DNA from: an uncultured Bacteroidales bacterium
GTDB taxonomy: Bacteria; Bacteroidota; Bacteroidia; Bacteroidales; Paludibacteraceae
NCBI GenBank assembly: GCA_900316995.1
Contig: ONEZ01000003.1
Span: 47,826-111,825, forward strand
DNA: 64,000 bases
Direction of reading: 5' to 3'
The notes under the pieces are model-generated. The model made no database searches and was not told the DNA's origin. It saw only the letters and a program-made list of their open reading frames with translations. A program made the position numbers and the translations under genes. Below, piece by piece: positions 48,888 through 56,799 of the stretch (position 1 is its first letter; every line of letters starts with the position of its first letter).

Positions 48888-49715
48888 ATGAGCAACCTTG
48901 TTACAAGAACAATTACCGGTGTTGTATTTGTTGCCGCGGTCTTGGGCAGTATAATGTTCCAAGAGCAGTACTACGCATTTACAGCACTTTTTTCCTTATT
49001 TTGCGTACTGGCTCTTATAGAGTTCTACGGAATAATCAACGCCAAGGAGAATGTGAGCGTGAATGTGCCCTACATGGTGTTCTGCGGAATACTTCTGTAT
49101 TTAGGTTGTTTCTGGTGCAGTAGTTTTAACTCAGACCCAAGAAAAATAAGAGGGTTTGTAATTCTCATTGCCTATATTCTATCTATCATAATTCTTATTA
49201 TTAGCGAGCTGTACAGAGGCAAGCCTCACCCCACATACAACCTGGCATTCTCAATATATGGTCAGGTGGTGGTTGCTTTGCCGTTCGGTGTTCTTAACTT
49301 TATAGCAAGGGACCAGTTCCAACTGCTTGCTCTGTTTGTGTTCATCTGGCTTTTTGATACTGGCGCATACGTTTTTGGCAGCTCGTTTGGCAAGCACAAG
49401 ATGATAGAGAGGATTTCACCTAAAAAATCATGGGAGGGTGAGATAGGCGGAGCGCTCACAACCGTGGGCGTGGCCATAGCCTACTCATTCTATTTAGGCC
49501 AGCCGCTTTGGCAATGGGTTGTATTTGCCCTTATAGTGGTTATATTCGGCACATTTGGAGACCTTTCAGAGTCTATGCTAAAGAGAGCATCGGGGCTTAA
49601 GGATTCAGGAAACATTCTGCCTGGCCACGGAGGTATGCTTGACCGCTTTGACAGTATGCTACTGGCGGCTCCGGTAATTTATATTTACATTGAAATTCTA
49701 AAAGCTGTTTCATAA
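48888..49715 (+). CDS. cdsA: Phosphatidate cytidylyltransferase
   Basis: This 275-residue inner-membrane enzyme makes CDP-diacylglycerol, the precursor of phospholipids. It has about seven or eight membrane spans. The family signature is near the C-terminus: FGDLSESMLKRASGLKDSG and GHGGMLDRFDSMLLAAP. The preceding KKSWEGEIGGA is also typical. It precedes the phosphatidylserine decarboxylase gene by 1 bp, joining two steps of phospholipid synthesis in one transcript. Confidence 0.96.
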   Translation: MSNLVTRTITGVVFVAAVLGSIMFQEQYYAFTALFSLFCVLALIEFYGIINAKENVSVNVPYMVFCGILLYLGCFWCSSFNSDPRKIRGFVILIAYILSIIILIISELYRGKPHPTYNLAFSIYGQVVVALPFGVLNFIARDQFQLLALFVFIWLFDTGAYVFGSSFGKHKMIERISPKKSWEGEIGGALTTVGVAIAYSFYLGQPLWQWVVFALIVVIFGTFGDLSESMLKRASGLKDSGNILPGHGGMLDRFDSMLLAAPVIYIYIEILKAVS

Positions 49716-49716
49716 T

Positions 49717-50400
49717 ATGGTAAAGATACACAAAGAGGGGCGCAATATGCTCCTGATACTACTGTTTGCACTTATAATTCTGAACGGTGCGTTATTCTAC
49801 GTATCAAGTTCTGTTATTATTACATCAATTGTTGCTGTATTGTCAATAGTGGTATTCATATTCTTTACATACTTTTTCAGAATATCAAACCGTATCCTTA
49901 TCGCAGATGATACGTATGTGATAGCGCCTGCTGATGGCAAGATTGTGGTTATTGAGCCTGTTATGGAAAATGACTATTTCCATGAGCAGAGAATGCAGGT
50001 AAGCATATTCATGAGCGTATTCAACGTACACGCAAACTGGTTCCCCGTGGCTGGCAAGGTGCTTCACTCTTCTCACCAAAGCGGCAGGAAGATGGCGGCG
50101 TACCTGCCTAAATCAAGCACTGAGAACGAGCGCTCATCTATAATCATTGAAGCCAAGAACGGCCAGCAGATACTTGTACGTCAGGTGGCGGGTGCTCTTG
50201 CACGTCGTATCGTAACCTACGCAAAAGAGGGAATGGAGTGCCACATCAACCAGCAGCTTGGCTTCATAAAATTTGGTTCCCGTGTGGATATGTATCTCCC
50301 TATGGATGCTGAGATACTAACTGAGCTGCATGAAGAGACAATAGGTAACGAAACAATTATAGCGAAATTAAAACATCAAAGTGCCGAAAGCTTAGATTGA
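49717..50400 (+). CDS. psd: Phosphatidylserine decarboxylase-family protein
   Basis: This 227-residue enzyme makes phosphatidylethanolamine and is self-cleaved to form a pyruvoyl group. Two N-terminal membrane spans (LLILLFALIILNGALFYV, IITSIVAVLSIVVFI) precede the catalytic domain, with YVIAPADGKIVV, FMSVFNVHANWFPVAG and the cleavage motif GFIKFGSRVDMY (Gly-Ser). It is the short archaeal/Bacteroidetes type. Its place directly after cdsA supports the assignment. Confidence 0.93.
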   Translation: MVKIHKEGRNMLLILLFALIILNGALFYVSSSVIITSIVAVLSIVVFIFFTYFFRISNRILIADDTYVIAPADGKIVVIEPVMENDYFHEQRMQVSIFMSVFNVHANWFPVAGKVLHSSHQSGRKMAAYLPKSSTENERSSIIIEAKNGQQILVRQVAGALARRIVTYAKEGMECHINQQLGFIKFGSRVDMYLPMDAEILTELHEETIGNETIIAKLKHQSAESLD

Positions 50401-50415
50401 TTTTAATTTCTAAAT

Positions 50416-51957
50416 ATGTTAGTAAAAACTTATAGCGCGGCGGTGCAAGGCATCGGCGCAACTGTTATTACCATTGAGGTGAACATTCTCTCTGGTGTGA
50501 AATTCTTTATGGTAGGGCTACCCGATGTTGCCGTAAAGGAGAGTCATGAACGTATCTTGTCAGCTTTTAACCACACAGGATACAGGTTCCCAAGAAAACA
50601 GGTTATAGTGAACATGTCACCTGCGGACATCCGCAAGGCAGGTTCATCATACGACCTCACCATTGCCACTGGCATTTTAGCGGCATCAGAGGAGCTGAGC
50701 ACGGAGAAGCTGGAAGAATACGCCATTATGGGGGAGCTTTCTCTTGACGGAAGCCTGAATCCGATAAAAGGAGTTCTGCCAATTGCAATTAAGGTGAAAG
50801 AATCAGGATTCAAGGGGCTGATAATCCCTATTGGCAATGCCTGTGAAGCGGCTGTTGTGGAAGGGCTTGATGTTATTGGCGTAAAGAATCTAAGTGAGGT
50901 TGTAGGTTTCTTAAACGGTTCTATTGAGATTCAGCCATTCAATACTCCCAAGGCCATATCAAACGGGGACCTTTGCATGGATTCTCTGCCTGATTTTTCT
51001 GATGTCAGAGGCCAGCAGGCTGTAAAACGGGCACTTGAAGTGGCGGCAGCAGGTGGTCATAATATCATTATGATAGGCCCTCCTGGAGCAGGCAAATCCA
51101 TGCTTGCAAAAAGACTGCCATCCATACTGCCTCCGCTCACTAATGAGGAGTCATTGGAGACCACCAAGATACACTCAGTGGCAGGCCATATTACGGGTAA
51201 CACATCATTGCTCAGACACCGGCCATTCCGCAGTCCGCACCATACAATATCTGACATAGCCCTTGTAGGTGGAGGTTCCTACCCGCAGCCAGGAGAAATT
51301 TCATTGGCGCATAACGGAGTTCTCTATATGGATGAGCTGCCTGAGTTCAAACGCTCCGCCCTTGAAGTGCTACGCCAGCCGCTTGAAGACAGGAAAATCA
51401 CAGTGTCAAGAGCCAACTCCACGGTGGAGTACCCAGCCAACTTTATGCTTGCAGCTTCCATGAATCCGTGCCCATGCGGATACCACGGCGCCCCGTTTAA
51501 GGAGTGCACATGCACTCCTAATGAAGTAAAGAGGTATATGAGCCGAATATCCGGACCGCTTATGGATCGTTTTGACATACAGTGTGAAATCTCACCGATA
51601 CCGTTCAGTGACCTTGCAAGCCGCCCTAAAGGAGACACGAGCGCAGTTATTAGAGAAAGGGTGATTGCGGCACGTAAAATACAGGAGAACCGCTTTAGAG
51701 AGTTTCAGGGGATCCACTGTAACGCACAGATGGATGAACGAATGCTGCATATTTATGCAGAGTCTGACAGTGTTTCCATGAAGATGCTTGAAACAGCGAT
51801 GGAACGTCTCAAACTCTCTGCACGAGCCTACAGCCGCATATTGAAAGTGGCACGAACAATAGCAGACTTAGAAGCCTCTGAACAAGTAAAAAGCCATCAC
51901 ATGGCAGAGGCTATAGGTTATAGGAATCTTGACCGTGAAGATTACTACAACCTTTAA
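50416..51957 (+). CDS. comM: YifB/ComM-family Mg-chelatase-like AAA ATPase
   Basis: This 513-residue protein has an N-terminal ChlI-like domain (GLPDVAVKESHERILSAF, MSPADIRKAGSSYDL), a AAA core with GPPGAGKSMLAKRLPS, and a C-terminal Mg-chelatase domain (SRISGPLMDRFDI, LSARAYSRILKVARTIADL). A Cys-rich zinc-like patch (MNPCPCGYHG...CTC) is present. In Vibrio and Haemophilus ComM is a branch-migration helicase for natural transformation. The gene is also widely found in non-competent bacteria, so competence is not implied. It ends 2 bp from a convergent gene, with no terminator seen. Confidence 0.93.
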   Translation: MLVKTYSAAVQGIGATVITIEVNILSGVKFFMVGLPDVAVKESHERILSAFNHTGYRFPRKQVIVNMSPADIRKAGSSYDLTIATGILAASEELSTEKLEEYAIMGELSLDGSLNPIKGVLPIAIKVKESGFKGLIIPIGNACEAAVVEGLDVIGVKNLSEVVGFLNGSIEIQPFNTPKAISNGDLCMDSLPDFSDVRGQQAVKRALEVAAAGGHNIIMIGPPGAGKSMLAKRLPSILPPLTNEESLETTKIHSVAGHITGNTSLLRHRPFRSPHHTISDIALVGGGSYPQPGEISLAHNGVLYMDELPEFKRSALEVLRQPLEDRKITVSRANSTVEYPANFMLAASMNPCPCGYHGAPFKECTCTPNEVKRYMSRISGPLMDRFDIQCEISPIPFSDLASRPKGDTSAVIRERVIAARKIQENRFREFQGIHCNAQMDERMLHIYAESDSVSMKMLETAMERLKLSARAYSRILKVARTIADLEASEQVKSHHMAEAIGYRNLDREDYYNL

Positions 51958-51959
51958 GA

Positions 51960-53510
51960 CTAATGCGGTAAATCATCAAGAAACTCCATGTCTTCAGATT
52001 TGAAGTCTGAGTCTTCTGAGTTCAAATGGAACAACTTAAGGGTCGGGCCTACTTGCGCGTATGTATTCCACTCTGTAATGGTATATCCTAAAAGAGTTAA
52101 TTTTGCACGTAACATTGCATATATGCCAAAATCAAGGTCCGCCCTATAGGAGTACCACTTGTCATCAGTCGGGTCTATTGAAAATTTACCGTCAAAAAAC
52201 AGGGTTGGGCCTATTGACATCTGAGGTCCTGCACATCCACCAACAAGAACTTCCGCCCCCAGAAGAAATCCAGTGCTTGCCATAGCCCTGAAATCTGCTT
52301 TTACAGGATACCATTTTGTTCTGTTTTTTAAGACTTTAGTGTTGTTATATGAGTCCCAGCCACTTTTCTCATTATATGTAACGCCAACATCGTAAGTCTC
52401 TTTATACTCATACCTCAACCTGCTATAAACCTTACCTGAAAGTTTATAGTAAAATGAGAAATCCAGAGTGGGAGTTACAGTCATAGGTATAGGAATAGGA
52501 CCAACCATAAAAACAAAAGTGTATCCATTAAATCTTGCGATTGGAATATTTGACTTACCTGGCGGAGGGGTTTTCTTTACCTGATAACCGAATGTAACCT
52601 GCGGTTCAAACTCAACCTTTCCATAAACGCCGGCATTAAAGTCCCTCAATTTTGGTGTATATACAAACAGGAACTGATGTTTCATGTATGTATTAAATGA
52701 CAGCCTATAGTTTAGCTCAAACACCAACGGGCATGTAATCCATAATGTGAGGGAGTCTCCCATCACAGGAATATAGAATTTTCTCTCAAGCTCAGTATAT
52801 ACAGATAGAATCTTGCCTGATGAGCCTAGCCCCCCTTCCAAACCAAGCAGATTTTCAGGAGTATAATACATATAGCCGTCTGCCGATGCTCTCTTTTGCG
52901 GGGTTTCATCCAACTCGTCAGCATATACAAACGGTTTGTCATAACCATACGGGTCTGTTAAAAGCACCGCAGCAGGGTGAGTCACATTATCCTTATCAGT
53001 ATATTTTGAGACAAACCGCCTCACGTCATCCACAGTTGCATCAGCAGACCTAAGTGAAGCCTGATTTTCCTTATCAACAAACATTTCAGTGCATAGCTCA
53101 GCATTGCACTCTCCAAGCACATCAGCCACTGTGCCACGCTCCACCTCAAGAATATAACGGTCTTCCACAAGTTTCTCATTCAGCACCTTGCGTATATATG
53201 GCATTTGATTAATTTTTTGCCATATCCCCATTGTGCGCCCCTTAAAAGCAGTTATATTCAGACGCTCCGCCAATTCTTTGCTCACGGCAATTTCAGTGGT
53301 GTCTGGGTTTAGAATCTCAACATCGTTGTCTGATGAAAAACAATGGTATGTGAGTCCTATGGGCGACATGTCATTCCCATCAGACCCAGCAGGTTCACTC
53401 ACAATCTCCAAATCCTTAGCAACATCATCCACCTTACTATCCTTACACGATGTCAAAACCACTGAATACAGCAGCGTACAGACTGTCAACAACAAAACTT
53501 TACATTTCAT
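51960..53510 (-). CDS. Unrecognised lipoprotein
   Basis: This 516-residue protein has a lipoprotein signal (YSVVLTSCKDSKVDD; lipid Cys near residue 22). The first 190 residues are mixed alpha/beta with charged segments (RFVSKYTDKDNVTHPAAVLL). From about residue 215 it is beta-rich with alternating aromatic and polar residues (FYIPVMGDSLTLWITCPL, PIPMTVTPTLDFSFYYKLSGKVYSRL), perhaps a beta-barrel or beta-sandwich surface domain. The last 18 residues are acidic. I do not recognise a family. It overlaps no other gene and sits between comM and the punA-lpxK operon, with a minus-strand TACATTTG (53572-53565) upstream. Confidence 0.75.
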   Translation of the reverse strand: MKCKVLLLTVCTLLYSVVLTSCKDSKVDDVAKDLEIVSEPAGSDGNDMSPIGLTYHCFSSDNDVEILNPDTTEIAVSKELAERLNITAFKGRTMGIWQKINQMPYIRKVLNEKLVEDRYILEVERGTVADVLGECNAELCTEMFVDKENQASLRSADATVDDVRRFVSKYTDKDNVTHPAAVLLTDPYGYDKPFVYADELDETPQKRASADGYMYYTPENLLGLEGGLGSSGKILSVYTELERKFYIPVMGDSLTLWITCPLVFELNYRLSFNTYMKHQFLFVYTPKLRDFNAGVYGKVEFEPQVTFGYQVKKTPPPGKSNIPIARFNGYTFVFMVGPIPIPMTVTPTLDFSFYYKLSGKVYSRLRYEYKETYDVGVTYNEKSGWDSYNNTKVLKNRTKWYPVKADFRAMASTGFLLGAEVLVGGCAGPQMSIGPTLFFDGKFSIDPTDDKWYSYRADLDFGIYAMLRAKLTLLGYTITEWNTYAQVGPTLKLFHLNSEDSDFKSEDMEFLDDLPH

Positions 53511-53625
53511 ATCATCAACCTTTCATTACTAAAGGGTTATACATTTTACTCGCTTCTGCAACGACAAATGTATTGATGTACGAACAAGTTCCGTTTTTAT
53601 AAATGTTAAAATAGCATATAGACAA

Positions 53626-53660
53626 TAAAAAAACTGCTTATGTAATAAATAAGCAGTAAA
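53626..53660 (-). terminator. Terminator of the lpxK-punA operon
   Basis: On the minus strand ACTGCTTAT (53657-53649) pairs with ATAAGCAGT (53641-53633) and is followed by seven T residues. It lies about 35 bp downstream of punA. Confidence 0.85.
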
Positions 53661-53690
53661 ATTGTAACAGAAATGAGTTATTATGTAAAA

Positions 53691-54503
53691 TTATGAAACC
53701 TGAATCAGCTCTTTCATAATAAGAGTCATATATGGTTGCACAGAGTTGGCTATACGTTGAACTTCTTCATGGCTCACCTCCACCACTTTACCCTCTACGC
53801 CAAGGTCTGTGATAATTGACATGGCAAAGACCCTTATACCTGCATGTACGGCAGCAATCACTTCTGGCACAGTTGACATACCTACAGCATCGCCACCTAT
53901 GGTCCTAAAGAACCTATACTCAGCAGGAGTCTCAAAAGTGGGGCCTTGAGTGCCTACATAAACACCTTCCTTTATGCGTATACCGTGCCTCTCGGCAATG
54001 GCTCTTGCCTTAGCACGTAACGTGGCATCGTAGGCGCAGCTCATATCAGGGAAACGCACTCCCAGCTCATTATAATTTTTACCACGCAGCGGATGCTCAG
54101 GGAACAAATTAATATGGTCTGTTATTATCATCAACTCCCCTATTTCAAACTCAGGATTCATACCCCCGGCTGCATTTGAGAGCAGCAGCGTCTCCACTCC
54201 AAGCTCCTTCATTACACGTACAGGAAATGTAACCTCTTTCATTGAGTAACCCTCATAGTAGTGGAAACGTCCCTGCATGGCAAAGACTTTGGTATCTCCT
54301 AACTTACCTATTATAAGTTTACCGCTATGGCCTTCAACTGTTGACACTGGGAAATTAGGAATCTCTTGATATGGTATCTCCTGACTGTCTGTAATTTGTG
54401 TGGCAAGTTCTCCCAAACCGGTTCCTAACACTATACCCACCTTAGGCAGGTACTGCATCCTATTTTGTAAATAAGACGCTGTTTCTTTTATTTTTTTCAA
54501 CAT
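53691..54503 (-). CDS. punA: Purine-nucleoside phosphorylase
   Basis: This 270-residue enzyme splits purine nucleosides with phosphate for salvage. It has IVLGTGLGELA (phosphate site), YQEIPNFPVSTVEGHSGKL, the MQGRFHYYEGYSM segment and NAAGGMNPEF, and the substrate-site TFETPAEYRFFRTIGGDAVGMS. It is the trimeric PNP type. The ATG at 54503 overlaps the end of lpxK by 44 bp; a Met after that stop would remove the first helix, so the overlapping start is preferred. Confidence 0.95.
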   Translation of the reverse strand: MLKKIKETASYLQNRMQYLPKVGIVLGTGLGELATQITDSQEIPYQEIPNFPVSTVEGHSGKLIIGKLGDTKVFAMQGRFHYYEGYSMKEVTFPVRVMKELGVETLLLSNAAGGMNPEFEIGELMIITDHINLFPEHPLRGKNYNELGVRFPDMSCAYDATLRAKARAIAERHGIRIKEGVYVGTQGPTFETPAEYRFFRTIGGDAVGMSTVPEVIAAVHAGIRVFAMSIITDLGVEGKVVEVSHEEVQRIANSVQPYMTLIMKELIQVS

Positions 54504-55548
54504 AGTCAGTTATCTTTTTGTCAAAATCAGCTTTACCGTCAAACAGGAAATCAATCTCCACATCAAGAATGTAGATTCTGTTCATTATATAATCCGGTAT
54601 GTCAAGCGCAACAAGTTTTGCCTCGTCCTTGGGGGTGACAATTATGCACTTGCTATCACTTTCCATATCATCGAATGTACGTGTAATACGGTTTATATCA
54701 TCCATTACATACCTGTGATGGTCTTCAAAAAGCATCTTATTAACATTAGAGCAAACTCCGTCAAGATATTCAACGAGCGGACCAGGATGAGCAATGGCTG
54801 TAACTAAAAGCACAGACTTGCCCTCAAGTGTATCAAGCGGATTTCTGTCTGTTAAACGCTGAGGAACAGTATATTTTATAGTAGCAAAAAACAGGTCCTG
54901 ATATGCGTGCAGTTCAAGGCTGTTTTTAACCTCACGTGCATTAAAAGCTGTCATTTGCGGCGGACATTTGGTAACTACCACTATATCAGCCCTGAGTCTT
55001 GTGGAGACTGATTCTCTCAAATTCCCGTATGGAAGAATCTTATCTTCCATAATGGGGCGTGTGTAGTCAATAAGAAGAATGGTTTTGCCAGCGCTCAAAT
55101 ACCTATGCTGATATGCGTCATCAAGTAGAATGGCGTCTGTTTCAGGATAATTATTCTCAATAGTCTGGATTGCATGGCAGCGGTCTGCATCCGCCACAAC
55201 TCTCACTTCCGGATATTTGCGATGTATCTGATACGCCTCATCACCTATGGTTGAAGCGTTAACTCCTTGCGTAGCCTCCACATACCCCCTTGTCTTTCTA
55301 CCATACCCACGACTTAACTCTACAAGATTATATGTATCTTTAAGAAGCCTTATCAGGTACTCCACCATAGGAGTCTTACCAGTGCCACCAACTGTAATAT
55401 TGCCTACTACTATAGTTGCAGTTCTGAAAGAGCGGCTCTTAATCATCTGTCTGTCAAAAAGATGATTCCTAAAAGCAACCACTAATGAGTATATCCACCC
55501 AAAAGGGTAAAGAAGTATTCTTACTATTTTCTGAGTTCTATTATTCAT
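54460..55548 (-). CDS. lpxK: Tetraacyldisaccharide 4'-kinase LpxK
   Basis: This 362-residue membrane-associated kinase makes lipid IVA in lipid A synthesis. It has an N-terminal hydrophobic segment (ILLYPFGWIYSLVVAF), the Walker A IVVGNITVGGTGKTPM, LSRGYGRKTRGYV, DDAYQHRYLSAGKTILLIDY, and ITPKDEAKL near the end. It is the first gene of a two-gene operon with punA, although the two functions are unrelated. A minus-strand TATCTTTG (55578-55571) lies upstream. Confidence 0.96.
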   Translation of the reverse strand: MNNRTQKIVRILLYPFGWIYSLVVAFRNHLFDRQMIKSRSFRTATIVVGNITVGGTGKTPMVEYLIRLLKDTYNLVELSRGYGRKTRGYVEATQGVNASTIGDEAYQIHRKYPEVRVVADADRCHAIQTIENNYPETDAILLDDAYQHRYLSAGKTILLIDYTRPIMEDKILPYGNLRESVSTRLRADIVVVTKCPPQMTAFNAREVKNSLELHAYQDLFFATIKYTVPQRLTDRNPLDTLEGKSVLLVTAIAHPGPLVEYLDGVCSNVNKMLFEDHHRYVMDDINRITRTFDDMESDSKCIIVTPKDEAKLVALDIPDYIMNRIYILDVEIDFLFDGKADFDKKITDYVEKNKRNSVLFTK

Positions 55549-55587
55549 GACACCAAAAAAGCATGAATTACAAAGATAGTGAAAATA

Positions 55588-55617
55588 TTGTATTAATCTA
55601 ATTTATTTGTAACTTTG
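55588..55617 (+). promoter_or_regulatory. Promoter of ilvE
   Basis: TTG (55588-55590) and TAACTTTG (55610-55617) are 19 nt apart, a full match. The leader is about 40 nt. A minus-strand -7 element of lpxK is at 55578-55571, so the two promoters sit close together. Confidence 0.6.
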
Positions 55618-55660
55618 CGGTTAAAATTTAACAAAATTAACCAATAAATTTTATAACGAT

Positions 55661-56677
55661 ATGGCAAACATAAACTGGTCCGAACTTGGATTCGGATATA
55701 TGAAGACAAATGGCAATGTACGTTGCGAGTATCACAACGGAAGTTGGGGTGAACTGGAGTGGCACACTGATGAGTACATACAGATGCACATGGCTGCAAC
55801 CTGCCTACACTATGGGCAGGAGGCTTTTGAAGGCATGAAAGCATTCCGTGGCAAAGACGGCAGAATACGTATTTTCCGCATTGAGGAGAATGCAAAACGT
55901 ATGGACTCTTCATGTGATGGCATTTGCATGCCGCGTCTCCCTGAAGGCAGATTCAAAGAAGCCGTTATTGAGGTTGTAAAGAAGAATGCGGAATTCATTC
56001 CTCCGTATGAGAGCGGTGCAGCTCTGTACATTCGCCCTGTTCTGTTCGGCTACACTCCACAGATAGGCGTAAGCCCTGCAAAGGACTATCTCTTTATTAT
56101 TTTTGTATCACCAGTAGGGCCTTACTTTAAAGGTGGTTTTGCAACAACTCCATACGTTATCACACGTAAGTATGACCGTTCAGCACCTCTTGGCACTGGC
56201 ATTTACAAGGTAGGTGGAAACTATGCGGCAAGCCTTAGAGCTCATGTTGAGGCACATGCAAAAGGATACTCTTCAGAGTTCTATCTTGATGCAAAAGAGA
56301 AGAAGTACATTGACGAGTGCGGTGCTGCAAACTTCTTTGGTATAAAGAACAATACATACGTAACACCTAAGTCAACATCCATCCTACCTTCAATAACCAA
56401 CAAGAGCCTTATGCAGCTTGCTGAGGACATGGGACTGAAGGTGGAGCGTCGTCCTATACCGGAAGAGGAGCTTTCAACATTTGAGGAGGCTGGTGCATGC
56501 GGTACAGCAGCCGTTATCAGCCCTATATCACGTCTTGACGACCTTGACAACAACAAGTCATACGTATTCTCTAAAGATGGCAAACCAGGCCCTGTAAGCA
56601 CCATGCTCTACAAGAAGCTCCGTGCCATACAATACGGCGATGAGGAGGATATACATAACTGGAACACCGTTCTTTAA
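55661..56677 (+). CDS. ilvE: Branched-chain amino acid aminotransferase
   Basis: This 338-residue PLP enzyme makes the last step of leucine, isoleucine and valine synthesis. Family features are FGYMKTNGNVRCEY, the GQEAFEGMKAFRGKDG segment, TGIYKVGGNYAAS with the PLP lysine, and EEAGACGTAAVISPI. It belongs to the BCAT II-type group, with length as expected. Its stop codon TAA is the first part of a heptad repeat, and a palindromic repeat that ends in T residues follows. Confidence 0.96.
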   Translation: MANINWSELGFGYMKTNGNVRCEYHNGSWGELEWHTDEYIQMHMAATCLHYGQEAFEGMKAFRGKDGRIRIFRIEENAKRMDSSCDGICMPRLPEGRFKEAVIEVVKKNAEFIPPYESGAALYIRPVLFGYTPQIGVSPAKDYLFIIFVSPVGPYFKGGFATTPYVITRKYDRSAPLGTGIYKVGGNYAASLRAHVEAHAKGYSSEFYLDAKEKKYIDECGAANFFGIKNNTYVTPKSTSILPSITNKSLMQLAEDMGLKVERRPIPEEELSTFEEAGACGTAAVISPISRLDDLDNNKSYVFSKDGKPGPVSTMLYKKLRAIQYGDEEDIHNWNTVL

Positions 56678-56717
56678 TTGACAATTGACAGTTGACAATT
56701 GATAGTTGACAGTTAAT
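56676..56717. repeat. Heptad repeat at the ilvE stop codon
   Basis: Units AATTGAC, AATTGAC, AGTTGAC, AATTGAT, AGTTGAC, AGTTAAT begin within the stop TAA of ilvE (56675-56677). Confidence 0.7.
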
Positions 56718-56720
56718 TAA

Positions 56721-56782
56721 CGTCATTCTGAATGAAGCAAAGCGTTTTTCACACTGCACATCATTCAGAATGACTTTTTTTA
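56721..56782 (+). terminator. CGTCATTCTGA palindromic repeat, copy C, acting as ilvE terminator
   Basis: GTCATTCTGAATGA (56722-56735) and TCATTCAGAATGAC (56761-56774) are perfect 14-bp complements. A T-run (56775-56781) follows. It fits a rho-independent terminator built from the dispersed palindromic repeat and lies 45 bp after ilvE. Confidence 0.65.
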
Positions 56783-56799
56783 CAGCACCAACCTTTTTT

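Noticed and set aside
50416-51957. Evidence of natural competence from comM
   Set aside because: YifB/ComM homologues are common in bacteria without competence, and no com or pil genes are in the window.
54458-54503. Later start for punA to avoid overlap with lpxK
   Set aside because: It would remove the conserved first helix (LKKIKETASYLQ), so the 44-bp overlap is accepted.
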